Of a DNA stretch of 64,000 nucleotides, positions 30,799 through 38,925 are shown piece by piece. The notes beneath the pieces were generated by a model. The model did not search any database. It was not told where the DNA came from and worked only from the letters and a program-made list of their open reading frames with translations. The DNA lies in the NCBI RefSeq assembly GCF_000196675.2, contig NC_015312.1:3906001-3970000 (forward strand), read 5' to 3'. This DNA is from Pseudonocardia benzenivorans CB1190 (GTDB taxonomy: Bacteria; Actinomycetota; Actinomycetes; Mycobacteriales; Pseudonocardiaceae). Each line of letters starts with the position of its first letter. The first letter of the stretch is position 1. The position numbers and the translations under genes were made by a program.

Positions 30799-32324
30799 CG
30801 GCCCCGCTGCCCCACACCCTCGGACCGCCGGTCGTGTGCGCACCGTTGGCGGTCGAACGCCGCGCGCTCGACGGGGACGCGCTGGCCGGGGTCAGGCTCG
30901 TCCGCACCGGGATGGGCCGGCGCGCCGCGGGCACCGCGCGCGCGCTCGCCGTCGACGGGCCGCGCCCGGTGCTCGTCGCGGGCGTCGCCGGTGCGCTCGC
31001 CCCGCACCTGGAGCCGGGCGACGTCGTCGTCGCCGACGAGGTCCGCGACGGCACCGGCGCGCGCGGGCCCGTCGCCGTGCCGACGGCCCGGCCGCTCGCC
31101 GCCGCGCTGCGCGCGCTGGGACTGCGCGTGCACGTCGGACCGGTCGTGAGCACGCCGCAGGTCGTCGACGGCGACCAGCGGATCGCGCTGGCCACGACGG
31201 GTGCGCTCGTCGTCGACATGGAGTCCGCCGACCTCGCGGCGGCCGCGGCGGGCGGACCGTTCGCGGTGGTGCGCGTCGTCGTCGACACGCCCGGGGCCCC
31301 GCTGCTGCGGCCCGGGACCCCGGTGCGCGGCCTGACGGCCCTGCGGACCCTGCGCCGGGCGGCGCCCGCGCTGCGCACGTGGCTCGACGCGACCGGACCG
31401 CGCACCGTGCGGCTGGCCGAGCCGCGGTCGTTCTGCGCGGGGGTCGAGCGGGCCATCGAGATCGTCGACCGGGCGCTGGACCGCTACGGCGCCCCCGTCT
31501 ACGTGCGCCGCCAGATCGTGCACAACGCCCACGTCGTGCGCCGGCTGACCGACCGCGGCGCGGTGTTCGTCCAGGAGGTCGACGAGGTCCCGCCCGGGGC
31601 GCACGTCGTGCTCGCCGCACACGGTGTCTCCCCCGCGGTCCGCGCCGACGCCGACGCCCGGGGGCTCTCGGTCGTCGACGCCACGTGCCCCCTCGTGGCC
31701 AAGGTCCACACCGAGGTCCGCCGGCACGCCCGCCGTGGCGAGTCCGTGCTGCTCATCGGCCACTCCGACCACGAGGAGGTCGAAGGCACCGTCGGCGAGG
31801 CCCCCGCGCGGGTGACCGTGGTCGAGGACGAGGAGTCCGCGCGCACCGTCGAGGTCCCCGACCCCACGCGGGTCGCGTACGCGATGCAGACGACGCTCGC
31901 CGTCGACGAGGCCGAGCGGATCGCGGCGATCCTGCGCGAGCGGTTCCCGTCGATCGCGGCGCCCCGCCAGGACGACATCTGCTACGCGACGACCAACCGG
32001 CAGCGCGCCATCCGCGCGGTGTCTGCCGACGTCGACCTCGTCATCGTGGTCGGGTCGCCCAACTCGTCGAACTCGCGGCGCCTCGCCGAGGTCGCCGCCC
32101 GCCAGGGTGTGCCCGCCCACCTCGTCGACGACGTGTCCGAGCTCGACCTCTCCTGGCTCGCCGGGGTGGGCCGGGTCGGGCTGTCGGCCGGCGCGTCCGC
32201 CCCCGACGACCTCGTGGACGAGGTCGTCAGCTGCCTGTCCGGGCTCGGCCCGGTGACCGTCACGGCCACCTCGACCGGATCCGAGCACGTCCGATTCACC
32301 CTTCCCAAGGAGGTGAGCCACTAA
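30795..32324 (+). CDS. fusion of HpnG-like nucleosidase and IspH (HMBPP reductase)
   Basis: A 509-residue two-domain protein. Residues 1-200 resemble nucleoside phosphorylase/hydrolase family proteins used as HpnG (removal of adenine from adenosylhopane): VLVAGVAGALAPHLEPGDVV and LVVDMESADLAAAAA. Residues 204-509 are a complete IspH, the [4Fe-4S] enzyme that makes IPP and DMAPP: cluster cysteines 214 (FCAGV), 298 (ATCPLV) and 396 (DDICYATTNRQ), histidines 243, 276 and 326, and the catalytic glutamate 328 (HEEVEGT). There is no stop or ribosome site at the junction. ATGA overlap with shc, TAATG with hpnH. The fusion links precursor supply with hopanoid side-chain processing. Confidence 0.88.
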   Translation: MTAPLPHTLGPPVVCAPLAVERRALDGDALAGVRLVRTGMGRRAAGTARALAVDGPRPVLVAGVAGALAPHLEPGDVVVADEVRDGTGARGPVAVPTARPLAAALRALGLRVHVGPVVSTPQVVDGDQRIALATTGALVVDMESADLAAAAAGGPFAVVRVVVDTPGAPLLRPGTPVRGLTALRTLRRAAPALRTWLDATGPRTVRLAEPRSFCAGVERAIEIVDRALDRYGAPVYVRRQIVHNAHVVRRLTDRGAVFVQEVDEVPPGAHVVLAAHGVSPAVRADADARGLSVVDATCPLVAKVHTEVRRHARRGESVLLIGHSDHEEVEGTVGEAPARVTVVEDEESARTVEVPDPTRVAYAMQTTLAVDEAERIAAILRERFPSIAAPRQDDICYATTNRQRAIRAVSADVDLVIVVGSPNSSNSRRLAEVAARQGVPAHLVDDVSELDLSWLAGVGRVGLSAGASAPDDLVDEVVSCLSGLGPVTVTATSTGSEHVRFTLPKEVSH

Positions 32325-33328
32325 TGGCCATGCCGCTTCGCCAGTCGGTTCGGCTGGGTGCCTACCTGATCAAGCAGAAGATCAAGCGCGTCGAGAAGTT
32401 CCCGCTGCTCGTCGAGCTCGAGCCGCTGTTCGCCTGCAACCTCAAGTGCAACGGCTGCGGCAAGATCCAGCAGCCGGCCGCCCTGCTCAAGCAGCGGATG
32501 CCCGTCGAGCAGGCGGTCGCGGCGATCGAGGAGTCCGGCGCGCCGATGGTCTCGATCGCGGGCGGCGAGCCGCTCATGCACCCGCAGATCGACGAGATCG
32601 TCCGGCAGCTGCTGGACCGCAACAAGATCGTCTTCCTGTGCACCAACGCGGTCCTGCTGCCCAAGCACATCCACAAGTTCACCCCGCACAAGAACTTCGC
32701 GTGGATGGTGCACATCGACGGGCTGCGCGAGCGCCACGACGCGTCGGTGAGCAAGGACGGCGTGTTCGACCAGGCCGTGGCCGCGATCAAGCAGGCCAAG
32801 GAGCTCGGCTTCCGGGTGAACACGAACACGACGTTCTTCGACACCGACACGCCGCAGGACGTCATCGACGTGCTCGACTACCTCAACGACGAGCTCGGCA
32901 TCGACAACATGCAGATCTCGCCCGGCTACGCCTACGAGAAGGCGCCCGACCAGGAGCACTGGCTCGGCGTCGAGCAGACCCGCGAGCTGTTCCGCAAGGC
33001 GTTCGACGGTGGGCGGCGCAAGAAGTGGCGGCTCAACCACTCGCCGGTGTTCCTGGACTTCCTCGAGGGCAAGGTCGACCTGGACTGCACGGCGTGGGCG
33101 ATTCCCTCGTATTCCTTGCTCGGCTGGCAGAAGCCGTGTTATCTGCTCGATGACGGGTACACCTCCTCCTACAGGCAACTGTTGGAGGAGACCGACTGGG
33201 ATGCGTTCGGTCGCGGTAAGGACGAGCGGTGCGCCAACTGCATGGCGCACTGCGGGTACGAGCCGTCGGCGGTGTTTGCGACCATGGGGTCGCTGCGCGA
33301 GTCGATCCGCGCCGCGGCGGGAAGCTGA
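32324..33328 (+). CDS. hpnH: adenosylhopane synthase, radical SAM protein HpnH
   Basis: Attaches the 5'-deoxyadenosyl group to hopene, the first step of extended (C35) hopanoids. The 334-residue radical SAM enzyme has the cluster motif CxxxCxxC at Cys38, Cys42 and Cys45 (FACNLKCNGCGK), the glycine-rich SIAGGEPLMHP, and the C-terminal cysteines of the HpnH family (CANCMAHCGYEPS). The start overlaps the IspH stop by 1 bp; AAGGAGG lies 11 nt upstream. It is the last gene of the operon. The last 60-70 codons use less G+C at third positions than the rest. Confidence 0.95.
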   Translation: MAMPLRQSVRLGAYLIKQKIKRVEKFPLLVELEPLFACNLKCNGCGKIQQPAALLKQRMPVEQAVAAIEESGAPMVSIAGGEPLMHPQIDEIVRQLLDRNKIVFLCTNAVLLPKHIHKFTPHKNFAWMVHIDGLRERHDASVSKDGVFDQAVAAIKQAKELGFRVNTNTTFFDTDTPQDVIDVLDYLNDELGIDNMQISPGYAYEKAPDQEHWLGVEQTRELFRKAFDGGRRKKWRLNHSPVFLDFLEGKVDLDCTAWAIPSYSLLGWQKPCYLLDDGYTSSYRQLLEETDWDAFGRGKDERCANCMAHCGYEPSAVFATMGSLRESIRAAAGS

Positions 33329-33390
33329 GGCCCGCCACGTCAGAGACGGCCCGTTCGGCACGAGCTGCCGCGAACCGGACAGCAGCCCCG

Positions 33391-33420
33391 TTACCTCCTC
33401 GTTATCGGGACCGATATGCT
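33391..33420 (+). promoter_or_regulatory. candidate promoter for the membrane protein gene
   Basis: TTACCT (33391-33396) and TATGCT (33415-33420) are 18 nt apart, 41 bp before the next start. It would let the gene after hpnH be transcribed independently. Confidence 0.4.
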
Positions 33421-33460
33421 TCGGAGACCCCGAACCCCCCCGGAGAGGCGGACCGCGCGG

Positions 33461-34135
33461 ATGCCGGACCACCACCGCATGACGACCCTGATCCACCTGC
33501 CCCCCATCGGGTCGTTACTGCGACAGGCGGGACGCCCGCTGCTCGAGTCGACGCTCGTCCCGCTCGCGCTGTTCTGGGTGCTGTTCACCCAGGCCGGCTT
33601 CGACGCGGGGCTGCTGGCCGCGCTCGCGTGGTCGGCGGTGGCGATCGGGCGGCGGGTGGTGCTGCGCCGGAAGATCCCCGCGATCCTGGTGATCAGCACG
33701 CTGCTGCTGCTGGCGCGGACGGTGGTGGGCTTCTGCACGGGGAGTGCGTTCCTGTACTTCCTGCAGCCGACGGTGCAGAACTTCGTGTTCGCGTTGGCGC
33801 TGCTGGTGACCCTCGGCTTCGAGCGTCCGCTGCTGGCCAAGCTAGCCGACGACTTCTGCGCGTTCCCCGACACGCTGACCGACCACCCGCACATGAAGCG
33901 GTTCTTCAAGCGGGTGTCGCTGCTGTGGGCGATCGTCTTCCTCGTCAACGGGGCGACGACGCTCGCGGTGCTGGCGACCCAGACCGTCGGCAACTACCTG
34001 ATGGTGTCCACGGCCGGGTCGTACTCGCTGGTCGGCCTCGGGATCGTCGCGTCGCTGTGGTGGTTCCACCGGTCGATGCGCGGGCAGGGCATCCGGCTGC
34101 GGATCGGCCTGCCGTCGCCGGTGCGCGTGGGCTGA
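33461..34135 (+). CDS. integral membrane protein (VC0807-like), hopanoid-associated
   Basis: A 224-residue protein with five to six hydrophobic segments, including LLESTLVPLALFWVLFTQAG, IPAILVISTLLLLARTVVGF and LLWAIVFLVNGATTLAVLA. The cytoplasmic loop contains FCAFPDTLTDHPHMKRFFKR. It resembles VC0807-type proteins of unknown function; that assignment is tentative. The start could be ATG 33461 or 33479. It lies 132 bp after hpnH on the same strand and before the divergent glycosyltransferases, so it may serve lipid transport or assembly, but no experiment-based function is known to me. Confidence 0.65.
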   Translation: MPDHHRMTTLIHLPPIGSLLRQAGRPLLESTLVPLALFWVLFTQAGFDAGLLAALAWSAVAIGRRVVLRRKIPAILVISTLLLLARTVVGFCTGSAFLYFLQPTVQNFVFALALLVTLGFERPLLAKLADDFCAFPDTLTDHPHMKRFFKRVSLLWAIVFLVNGATTLAVLATQTVGNYLMVSTAGSYSLVGLGIVASLWWFHRSMRGQGIRLRIGLPSPVRVG

Positions 34136-34156
34136 GCCCCCGACCCGTCGGCTCAG
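34132..34156. terminator. weak hairpin between convergent genes
   Basis: CTGAG (34132-34136) pairs with CTCAG (34152-34156) and CCGAC (34140-34144) with GTCGG (34147-34151), leaving a small bulge. It covers the stop codons of both neighbours. Confidence 0.35.
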
Positions 34157-35322
34157 GGCCGGCCCGCGGGTGTCCGCACCCGGCCGGCCAGCTCGCGCAG
34201 CGCAGCGTCGAGGTCGCGGACGCCGAACTCCGCGGCCCGTGCCTCGAGCGGCGCCACGGCGTCCGGGTCGGCGGCCAGCCGCGCGATCGTGGCGGTGACG
34301 TCGACCGGACGCGGGCACGCGAGCGCGAGCCCCGCCTGCTCGGCGAGCCGGGCGCCGGCCCGGCCGTGCCCTGCGACCGGCGTGGCGAACACCACGGGCC
34401 GTCCGACGGCGAGCGCCTCGGTCGCGATGACCCCGCCCGCCGTGGTGAGCACGACGTCCCCGGCCGCGATGAGGTCGGGTACCCGGTCGGTCCAGCCGAC
34501 GGCGCGCAGCGTCGTCTCCGGCAGCCCCCGCGCCTCCAGGTCGCGCCTGAGCCGCTCGTTGCGCCCGCACAGCACGACCACCCGCACCGGCCTGTCCGCC
34601 GTCGCGGCGGCCAGCACGGCGTCGACCACGGTGTCGACGTCGCCGAAGCCCAGCGACCCGCCCGAGACCAGCACCGTGAAGCCGACGACCGGCAGCCCGA
34701 GGTCGACCCGGGCGGCGTGCCGGTCCCGCGGGGCGAAGCGGACGTCGACGGCCGCGGGGGCGACCCGCACGTCGGCGCCCGGGACGACGGTCAGTGCCTG
34801 CTCGCGCGAGGACTCCAGCAGCGTCCAGGTCTCGTCGACGTCGCGCCACGCCCAGTACGGGTGCACGGCCATGTCGGTGACGACGGCGACGCTGCGCGCC
34901 GGCAGCCGCCCGCGGCGGCGCAGCCACGCCAGCCCGCCCGTCGTCATCGGGTAGGTCGACACGACGAGGTCGGGCCGCTCCGCCTCGACGAGCGGGGCGA
35001 GGTCGTGACCCACCCGGGCCGCGCTCACCGCCTTGAACGGCGCCGCCGCGCGCGGGGCGTGCAGCAGCGCGTCGTAGGCGACGCCGTAGAGGCCGGGGAC
35101 GTAGCGCATCGTCGCGGCGTAGCTGCGCGCCAGCGCCGCGTCGCGGGCGGTGCTCCCGGTGCTCTCCACCTCGCGCACGACCGCGCGGGGCCACAGCGCG
35201 CGCATCCGCGTCGCGAGGGCCCGGGCCGCGGCGACGTGGCCCTCCCCCACCGGCGCCGACAGCACCAGCACGTGTCCCGGGCCCTCGGGAGGTCCGTCCG
35301 GGGCCGGGCCGCTCAGCTCCAC
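34153..35322 (-). CDS. GT28-family glycosyltransferase (MGDG-synthase/MurG-like)
   Basis: A 389-residue GT-B enzyme, predicted to glycosylate a lipid at the membrane face using a nucleotide sugar. The N-terminal acceptor domain has the family motif SAPVGEGHVAAARAL, which marks MGDG-synthase-like enzymes, and a hydrophobic VVSTYPMTTGGLAWL. The donor domain has LVSGGSLGFGDVD and TTAGGVIATEALAVGRPVVF followed by VAGHGRAGARL. GTG at 35322 is 6 nt after TAGCGT, so the transcript may be leaderless. It is a paralogue of the N-terminal half of the divergent gene at 35364-37964. Acceptor unknown. Confidence 0.8.
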   Translation of the reverse strand: MELSGPAPDGPPEGPGHVLVLSAPVGEGHVAAARALATRMRALWPRAVVREVESTGSTARDAALARSYAATMRYVPGLYGVAYDALLHAPRAAAPFKAVSAARVGHDLAPLVEAERPDLVVSTYPMTTGGLAWLRRRGRLPARSVAVVTDMAVHPYWAWRDVDETWTLLESSREQALTVVPGADVRVAPAAVDVRFAPRDRHAARVDLGLPVVGFTVLVSGGSLGFGDVDTVVDAVLAAATADRPVRVVVLCGRNERLRRDLEARGLPETTLRAVGWTDRVPDLIAAGDVVLTTAGGVIATEALAVGRPVVFATPVAGHGRAGARLAEQAGLALACPRPVDVTATIARLAADPDAVAPLEARAAEFGVRDLDAALRELAGRVRTPAGRP

Positions 35323-35363
35323 GACCGCACGCTAGCGCGGACACGACCAGAACGGATGGCGGG

Positions 35364-37964
35364 ATGACCAGCGGGACGACCACCGGTGCCGAGACCCCGG
35401 CAGGCGACGTGCGCACCGTCGCCGGGGGCCGCCCCGCCACCGCGGCCGCGGGCCCCGCGGGCCGTGCGCCGCGGCGCGTCCTGCTCGTCACCGGCAGCCT
35501 CGGCGAGGGCCACCACGCCGCGGCGCGCGCCGTCGAGGAGCGGGCCAGGGCACTGTGGCCCGGCGTCGAGGTGACCTGGACCGAGACCCTCGACGCGATG
35601 GGCCAGGGCGCGGGGCGGCTCTTCCCGGCGATCTACGCCGGCTGCGTGCGCCGGCTGCCGTGGCTCTACGAGCTGTACTTCCGGCTCCTGTGGCACGCCG
35701 CGCCGTTCCGCGCGGGGACGCGGGCGGTCGTGTCGCGGTGGAGCGCGCGCGGGATCGCCGCCGCGGTCGACGCCCACCGGCCCGACCTCGTCGTCGCGAC
35801 GTTCCCCGAGGCCGTGCTGGGCCTGGGCCGGCTGCGGCGCGCCGGGCGGCTGCCGATGCCGGCCGTCGCGCTGGTCGCCGACCCTGCGCCGCACCCGCTG
35901 TGGGGCGACGCGGCACTCGACGTGCACCTCGTCAGCACCGAGGACGGCGCCCGGATGCTGCGCAGGGCGGTCCCCGGTGCGGCGGTCCGCGTCGCGGCGC
36001 TGCCCGTCGTCGGCGCGTTCACCCCGCCCGGGTCCGACGCGCCCGTGCGCGCCCGGCCGCTGGTCTACGTCTCGTGCGGGTCGCTGGCGTTCGGCGACGT
36101 CGCGGGCGCCTGCACGGCCGTCCTCGACGGCGGCGGGGACGTGCTGGTCAGCGCGGGCCGGGTGCCGTCGGTGCGGACCCGGCTCGAACAGGTCGCGCGG
36201 GCGCATCCCCGCGGGGTGCGGATGCACGTCGTCGACTGGGTCTCCGACCCGGCGGCGACGACCCGCGACTGCGACGCCGTCGTCACCAACGCCGGTGGGG
36301 CGACCGCGCTGGAGGCGATCGCGTGCGCGCGTCCCCTCCTGCTGTTCGCCCCGATCCCCGGCCACGGGCGGGCCAACGCCGAGCTGCTGGCCGGTGCGGG
36401 ACTGGCGACGGTGTGCCCCGGCCCCGCCGACCTCCGGGCCGCCGTCGAGGCGCTCGCCGACCCCGCGGCCCGCGCGGACGTCACCGCCCGGCTGCGCGCC
36501 CGCCTCGACGGCACCGACCTCGCCGCCGACGTGGCGGCGCTGGTCCCGGCCGTAGGGTCCCCCGCCGCAGGGTCCCCCACCGGCGGCACGGCCGCGGATG
36601 CCGCGAGCACCGCCGCGGCCCCTGCCGCGACGACCCGGCCCGGTGAGCGCGTGCGCGGCCAGGACGCGCTGTTCCTCTACGCCGCCACCCCGGCGGTACC
36701 CCAGCAGGTCGGCGCCCGGCTGCTCATCGACGACCCGGACGGTCCCGGTACCGACCCGGCGCTCGCGGAGGGCTGGCGCGCGCACGTCGCGTCGCTGGTG
36801 ACCGAGCGCGCGGCCCACATCGAACTGCTCACCCGCCGGCTCGCGCCCTCCCGGCCCGGCCGGGCGCGGCGCTGGGTCGTCGACACCGCCCCGGATCCGG
36901 CCCGGCACGTCCGGGCCCGGGCGGTGCACGTCGGGCCCGGGGCCGACCACGAGACCTGGGACGACGCGCTCACGGCGTTCTTCGCCGAGCCCGTCGACCC
37001 CGTCGCGACCGGCTGGGAGCTGCTGATCGCCCGGCACACCGGCGGCGACGGCATCGGCGTGCTCGCCAAGGTCCACCACGCCCTCGGCGACGGGCTGGCC
37101 GTCACCGACGCGCTGATCCGGCTCCTCACCGACGAGGAGGCCGCCCTGCCCGCGCGCGGCCCCGGCGAGACCGCCGCCCCCCGGACGCGACGCGACCGGA
37201 TCCGGGCGGGCGCCCGCGTCGCACGCGGGATCGCGGGCCTCGCGCTCGCGGGCACGGCCGGGCGCTCCCCGCTGTCGGGCGGGGTGTCCTCGCCGGGGCC
37301 GCGGCGAATCGGGGTCCGGCTGGACGGCAAGCAGGTCCGCGACGCGGCCCGGGCGCACGGCGTCGGGACGACGGTGCTCGTGCTCGCCGTCGTCGCCGAG
37401 TTCCTGCACCGCCACCTGGCCGCGCACGCCGGCGGCGCGCCCGACCACGTCCGGACGATGGTGCCGCTCACCACACGGACGACCCGCGGCGTGGGCAGCC
37501 GGTCGAGCGGGAACCGGACCGCCGCGGTGTCGGTCGACCTGCCGACCGGACCCATGACCCCCGCCGAACGCGTCACCCGGGTGGCCGCGCTGCTGGAGCG
37601 CGGTACCGCGAGCGGCCAGCCCGAGGGCGCCGCCGCGGTCCTGCAGCTCCTCGGCGCGCTGCCGGGACGGGCCCAGGAGGTGCTGGTCGGGGGCGTGTAC
37701 GGGCGGCGCTTCTTCCATCTGCTCGCCTCGGTCATGCCCGGCGCGCGCCGGCCGCTGCACGTGCAGGGCGCCCGGATCCGCGAGGTCTACCCCGTGCTGC
37801 CACTCGCCGAGGGCGTCGGTCTGGCCGTCGGTGCGCTCAACTGGGGACCCTGGACCACCCTGGGTGTGACGGCCGACGCCGGTATCGTGCCTGCTCTCGG
37901 GGGAATACCTGATTGTCTGCGGGCGTCGTTGCGCGATATGAGTGACGTGTGCGGCCGGGGGTGA
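35364..37964 (+). CDS. fusion of GT28 glycosyltransferase and WS/DGAT acyltransferase
   Basis: An 866-residue bifunctional protein. Residues about 37-395 are an MGDG-synthase-like glycosyltransferase with TGSLGEGHHAAARAV, VYVSCGSLAFGDVA and TNAGGATALEAIACARPLLL. Residues 396-430 are an Ala/Gly/Pro/Thr linker. Residues 432-866 are a wax-ester-synthase/DGAT: the catalytic HHALGDG (571-577, the HHxxxDG motif), then the C-terminal subdomain with SGNRTAAVSVDLPTG and LGVTADAGIVP. No stop, ribosome site or frameshift lies at the junction. A plausible role is glycosylation of a lipid followed by O-acylation of the sugar. The start at ATG 35364 lacks a strong ribosome site. Confidence 0.88.
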   Translation: MTSGTTTGAETPAGDVRTVAGGRPATAAAGPAGRAPRRVLLVTGSLGEGHHAAARAVEERARALWPGVEVTWTETLDAMGQGAGRLFPAIYAGCVRRLPWLYELYFRLLWHAAPFRAGTRAVVSRWSARGIAAAVDAHRPDLVVATFPEAVLGLGRLRRAGRLPMPAVALVADPAPHPLWGDAALDVHLVSTEDGARMLRRAVPGAAVRVAALPVVGAFTPPGSDAPVRARPLVYVSCGSLAFGDVAGACTAVLDGGGDVLVSAGRVPSVRTRLEQVARAHPRGVRMHVVDWVSDPAATTRDCDAVVTNAGGATALEAIACARPLLLFAPIPGHGRANAELLAGAGLATVCPGPADLRAAVEALADPAARADVTARLRARLDGTDLAADVAALVPAVGSPAAGSPTGGTAADAASTAAAPAATTRPGERVRGQDALFLYAATPAVPQQVGARLLIDDPDGPGTDPALAEGWRAHVASLVTERAAHIELLTRRLAPSRPGRARRWVVDTAPDPARHVRARAVHVGPGADHETWDDALTAFFAEPVDPVATGWELLIARHTGGDGIGVLAKVHHALGDGLAVTDALIRLLTDEEAALPARGPGETAAPRTRRDRIRAGARVARGIAGLALAGTAGRSPLSGGVSSPGPRRIGVRLDGKQVRDAARAHGVGTTVLVLAVVAEFLHRHLAAHAGGAPDHVRTMVPLTTRTTRGVGSRSSGNRTAAVSVDLPTGPMTPAERVTRVAALLERGTASGQPEGAAAVLQLLGALPGRAQEVLVGGVYGRRFFHLLASVMPGARRPLHVQGARIREVYPVLPLAEGVGLAVGALNWGPWTTLGVTADAGIVPALGGIPDCLRASLRDMSDVCGRG

Positions 37965-37995
37965 CCGCACACCGGTAGGACCACAGGGGGTGGCG

Positions 37996-38925
37996 ATGGA
38001 CTCCGGGACCGGCATGCTCATCGCCGTCCCGGCGGCAGTGCTGGGTGCCGCCGGCTTCGGCCTGGCGACCGCCGCGCAGCAGCGCGCGACCAAGGAGGTC
38101 GAGCTCGCCCCGACGCTGAGCCCGCGGCTGCTCGTCGAGCTGTTCGGGCGGCCGATGTGGATGCTCGGCCTGGTCGCGACGGTCGCCGCGCTGCTGCTGC
38201 AGCTCGTCGCACTGGCGTTCGGGCCGATCGCGGTCGTGCAGCCGCTGCTCGTCACCGGCGTGGCGTTCGCGGCGGGGTTCTCCGCCCTGATGGCCCGGCG
38301 CCGCCCGGACATCCTCATCCTGCTCGGTGCGCTGTGTTGCGCCGCCGGGCTGTCGGCGTTCCTGCTCCTGGCCCGGCCCGTTCCCGGGGGGGCCGACGAG
38401 AGCCTCGATCTCGCCGACGGTCTCCCGCTGGCCATCGCGCTGGCCGCGCTCGTCGTCGGCTGCCTCGTCTACGCGGCCGCGGTCTCGCACCCCTCGCGGG
38501 TGCTCGCGCTGGCGACCGCGACGGGCGTCCTCTACGGCGTGACGGCCGGGCTCATGAAGGTCGTCACCGGCCAGCTGCGGGTCGGCTGGACCGAGCCGTT
38601 CGGCCACATGGCCCTCTACGTGGTGTGCGTCATCGGGCCGCTCGGGTTCCTGCTCAGCCAGAACACCTTCCAGCAGGGCAAGCTCATGTCGCCCGCCGTC
38701 GCCGTCATCACCAGCGTCGACCCGGTGGTGGGTGTGCTGATCGGTGTCGGGTGGTTGGGCGAGCAGCTCGACACCAGCCCCGGCATGCTGGCCGGGGAGT
38801 GCCTCGCCGCCCTCACCGTCGTCGCCGGGATCGTGCTGATCACCGCGCGCGGCACCCATCTCCTGCACCGCATGGAGGCGATGGAGGCCGTCGGGGCGCG
38901 TCACGTCGGACCCGCGCCGGGGTGA
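37996..38925 (+). CDS. DMT/NIPA-like multispan membrane transporter
   Basis: A 309-residue membrane protein with nine to ten hydrophobic segments, beginning MLIAVPAAVLGAAGFGLATAAQQRATKE, where QQRA after the first helix resembles NIPA/EamA transporters. Later segments include VVQPLLVTGVAFAAGFSALMA and PAVAVITSVDPVVGVLIGVGW, the internal repeat typical of the drug/metabolite superfamily. ATG 37996 was chosen over GTG 37990. It follows the fusion gene by 31 bp and overlaps the SDR gene by 4 bp (GTGA), so it may export a precursor or lipid, or be a metal transporter. Substrate unknown. Confidence 0.75.
   Translation: MDSGTGMLIAVPAAVLGAAGFGLATAAQQRATKEVELAPTLSPRLLVELFGRPMWMLGLVATVAALLLQLVALAFGPIAVVQPLLVTGVAFAAGFSALMARRRPDILILLGALCCAAGLSAFLLLARPVPGGADESLDLADGLPLAIALAALVVGCLVYAAAVSHPSRVLALATATGVLYGVTAGLMKVVTGQLRVGWTEPFGHMALYVVCVIGPLGFLLSQNTFQQGKLMSPAVAVITSVDPVVGVLIGVGWLGEQLDTSPGMLAGECLAALTVVAGIVLITARGTHLLHRMEAMEAVGARHVGPAPG

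Noticed and set aside
32324..33328. HpnH as a SPASM-type peptide maturase
   Set aside because: The cluster motif, length, C-terminal cysteines and position after shc all fit HpnH.
35313..38435. Open frame of about 1040 codons on the minus strand over the GT28-WS/DGAT gene
   Set aside because: Antisense to a protein with two sets of catalytic motifs; no domain pattern of its own.
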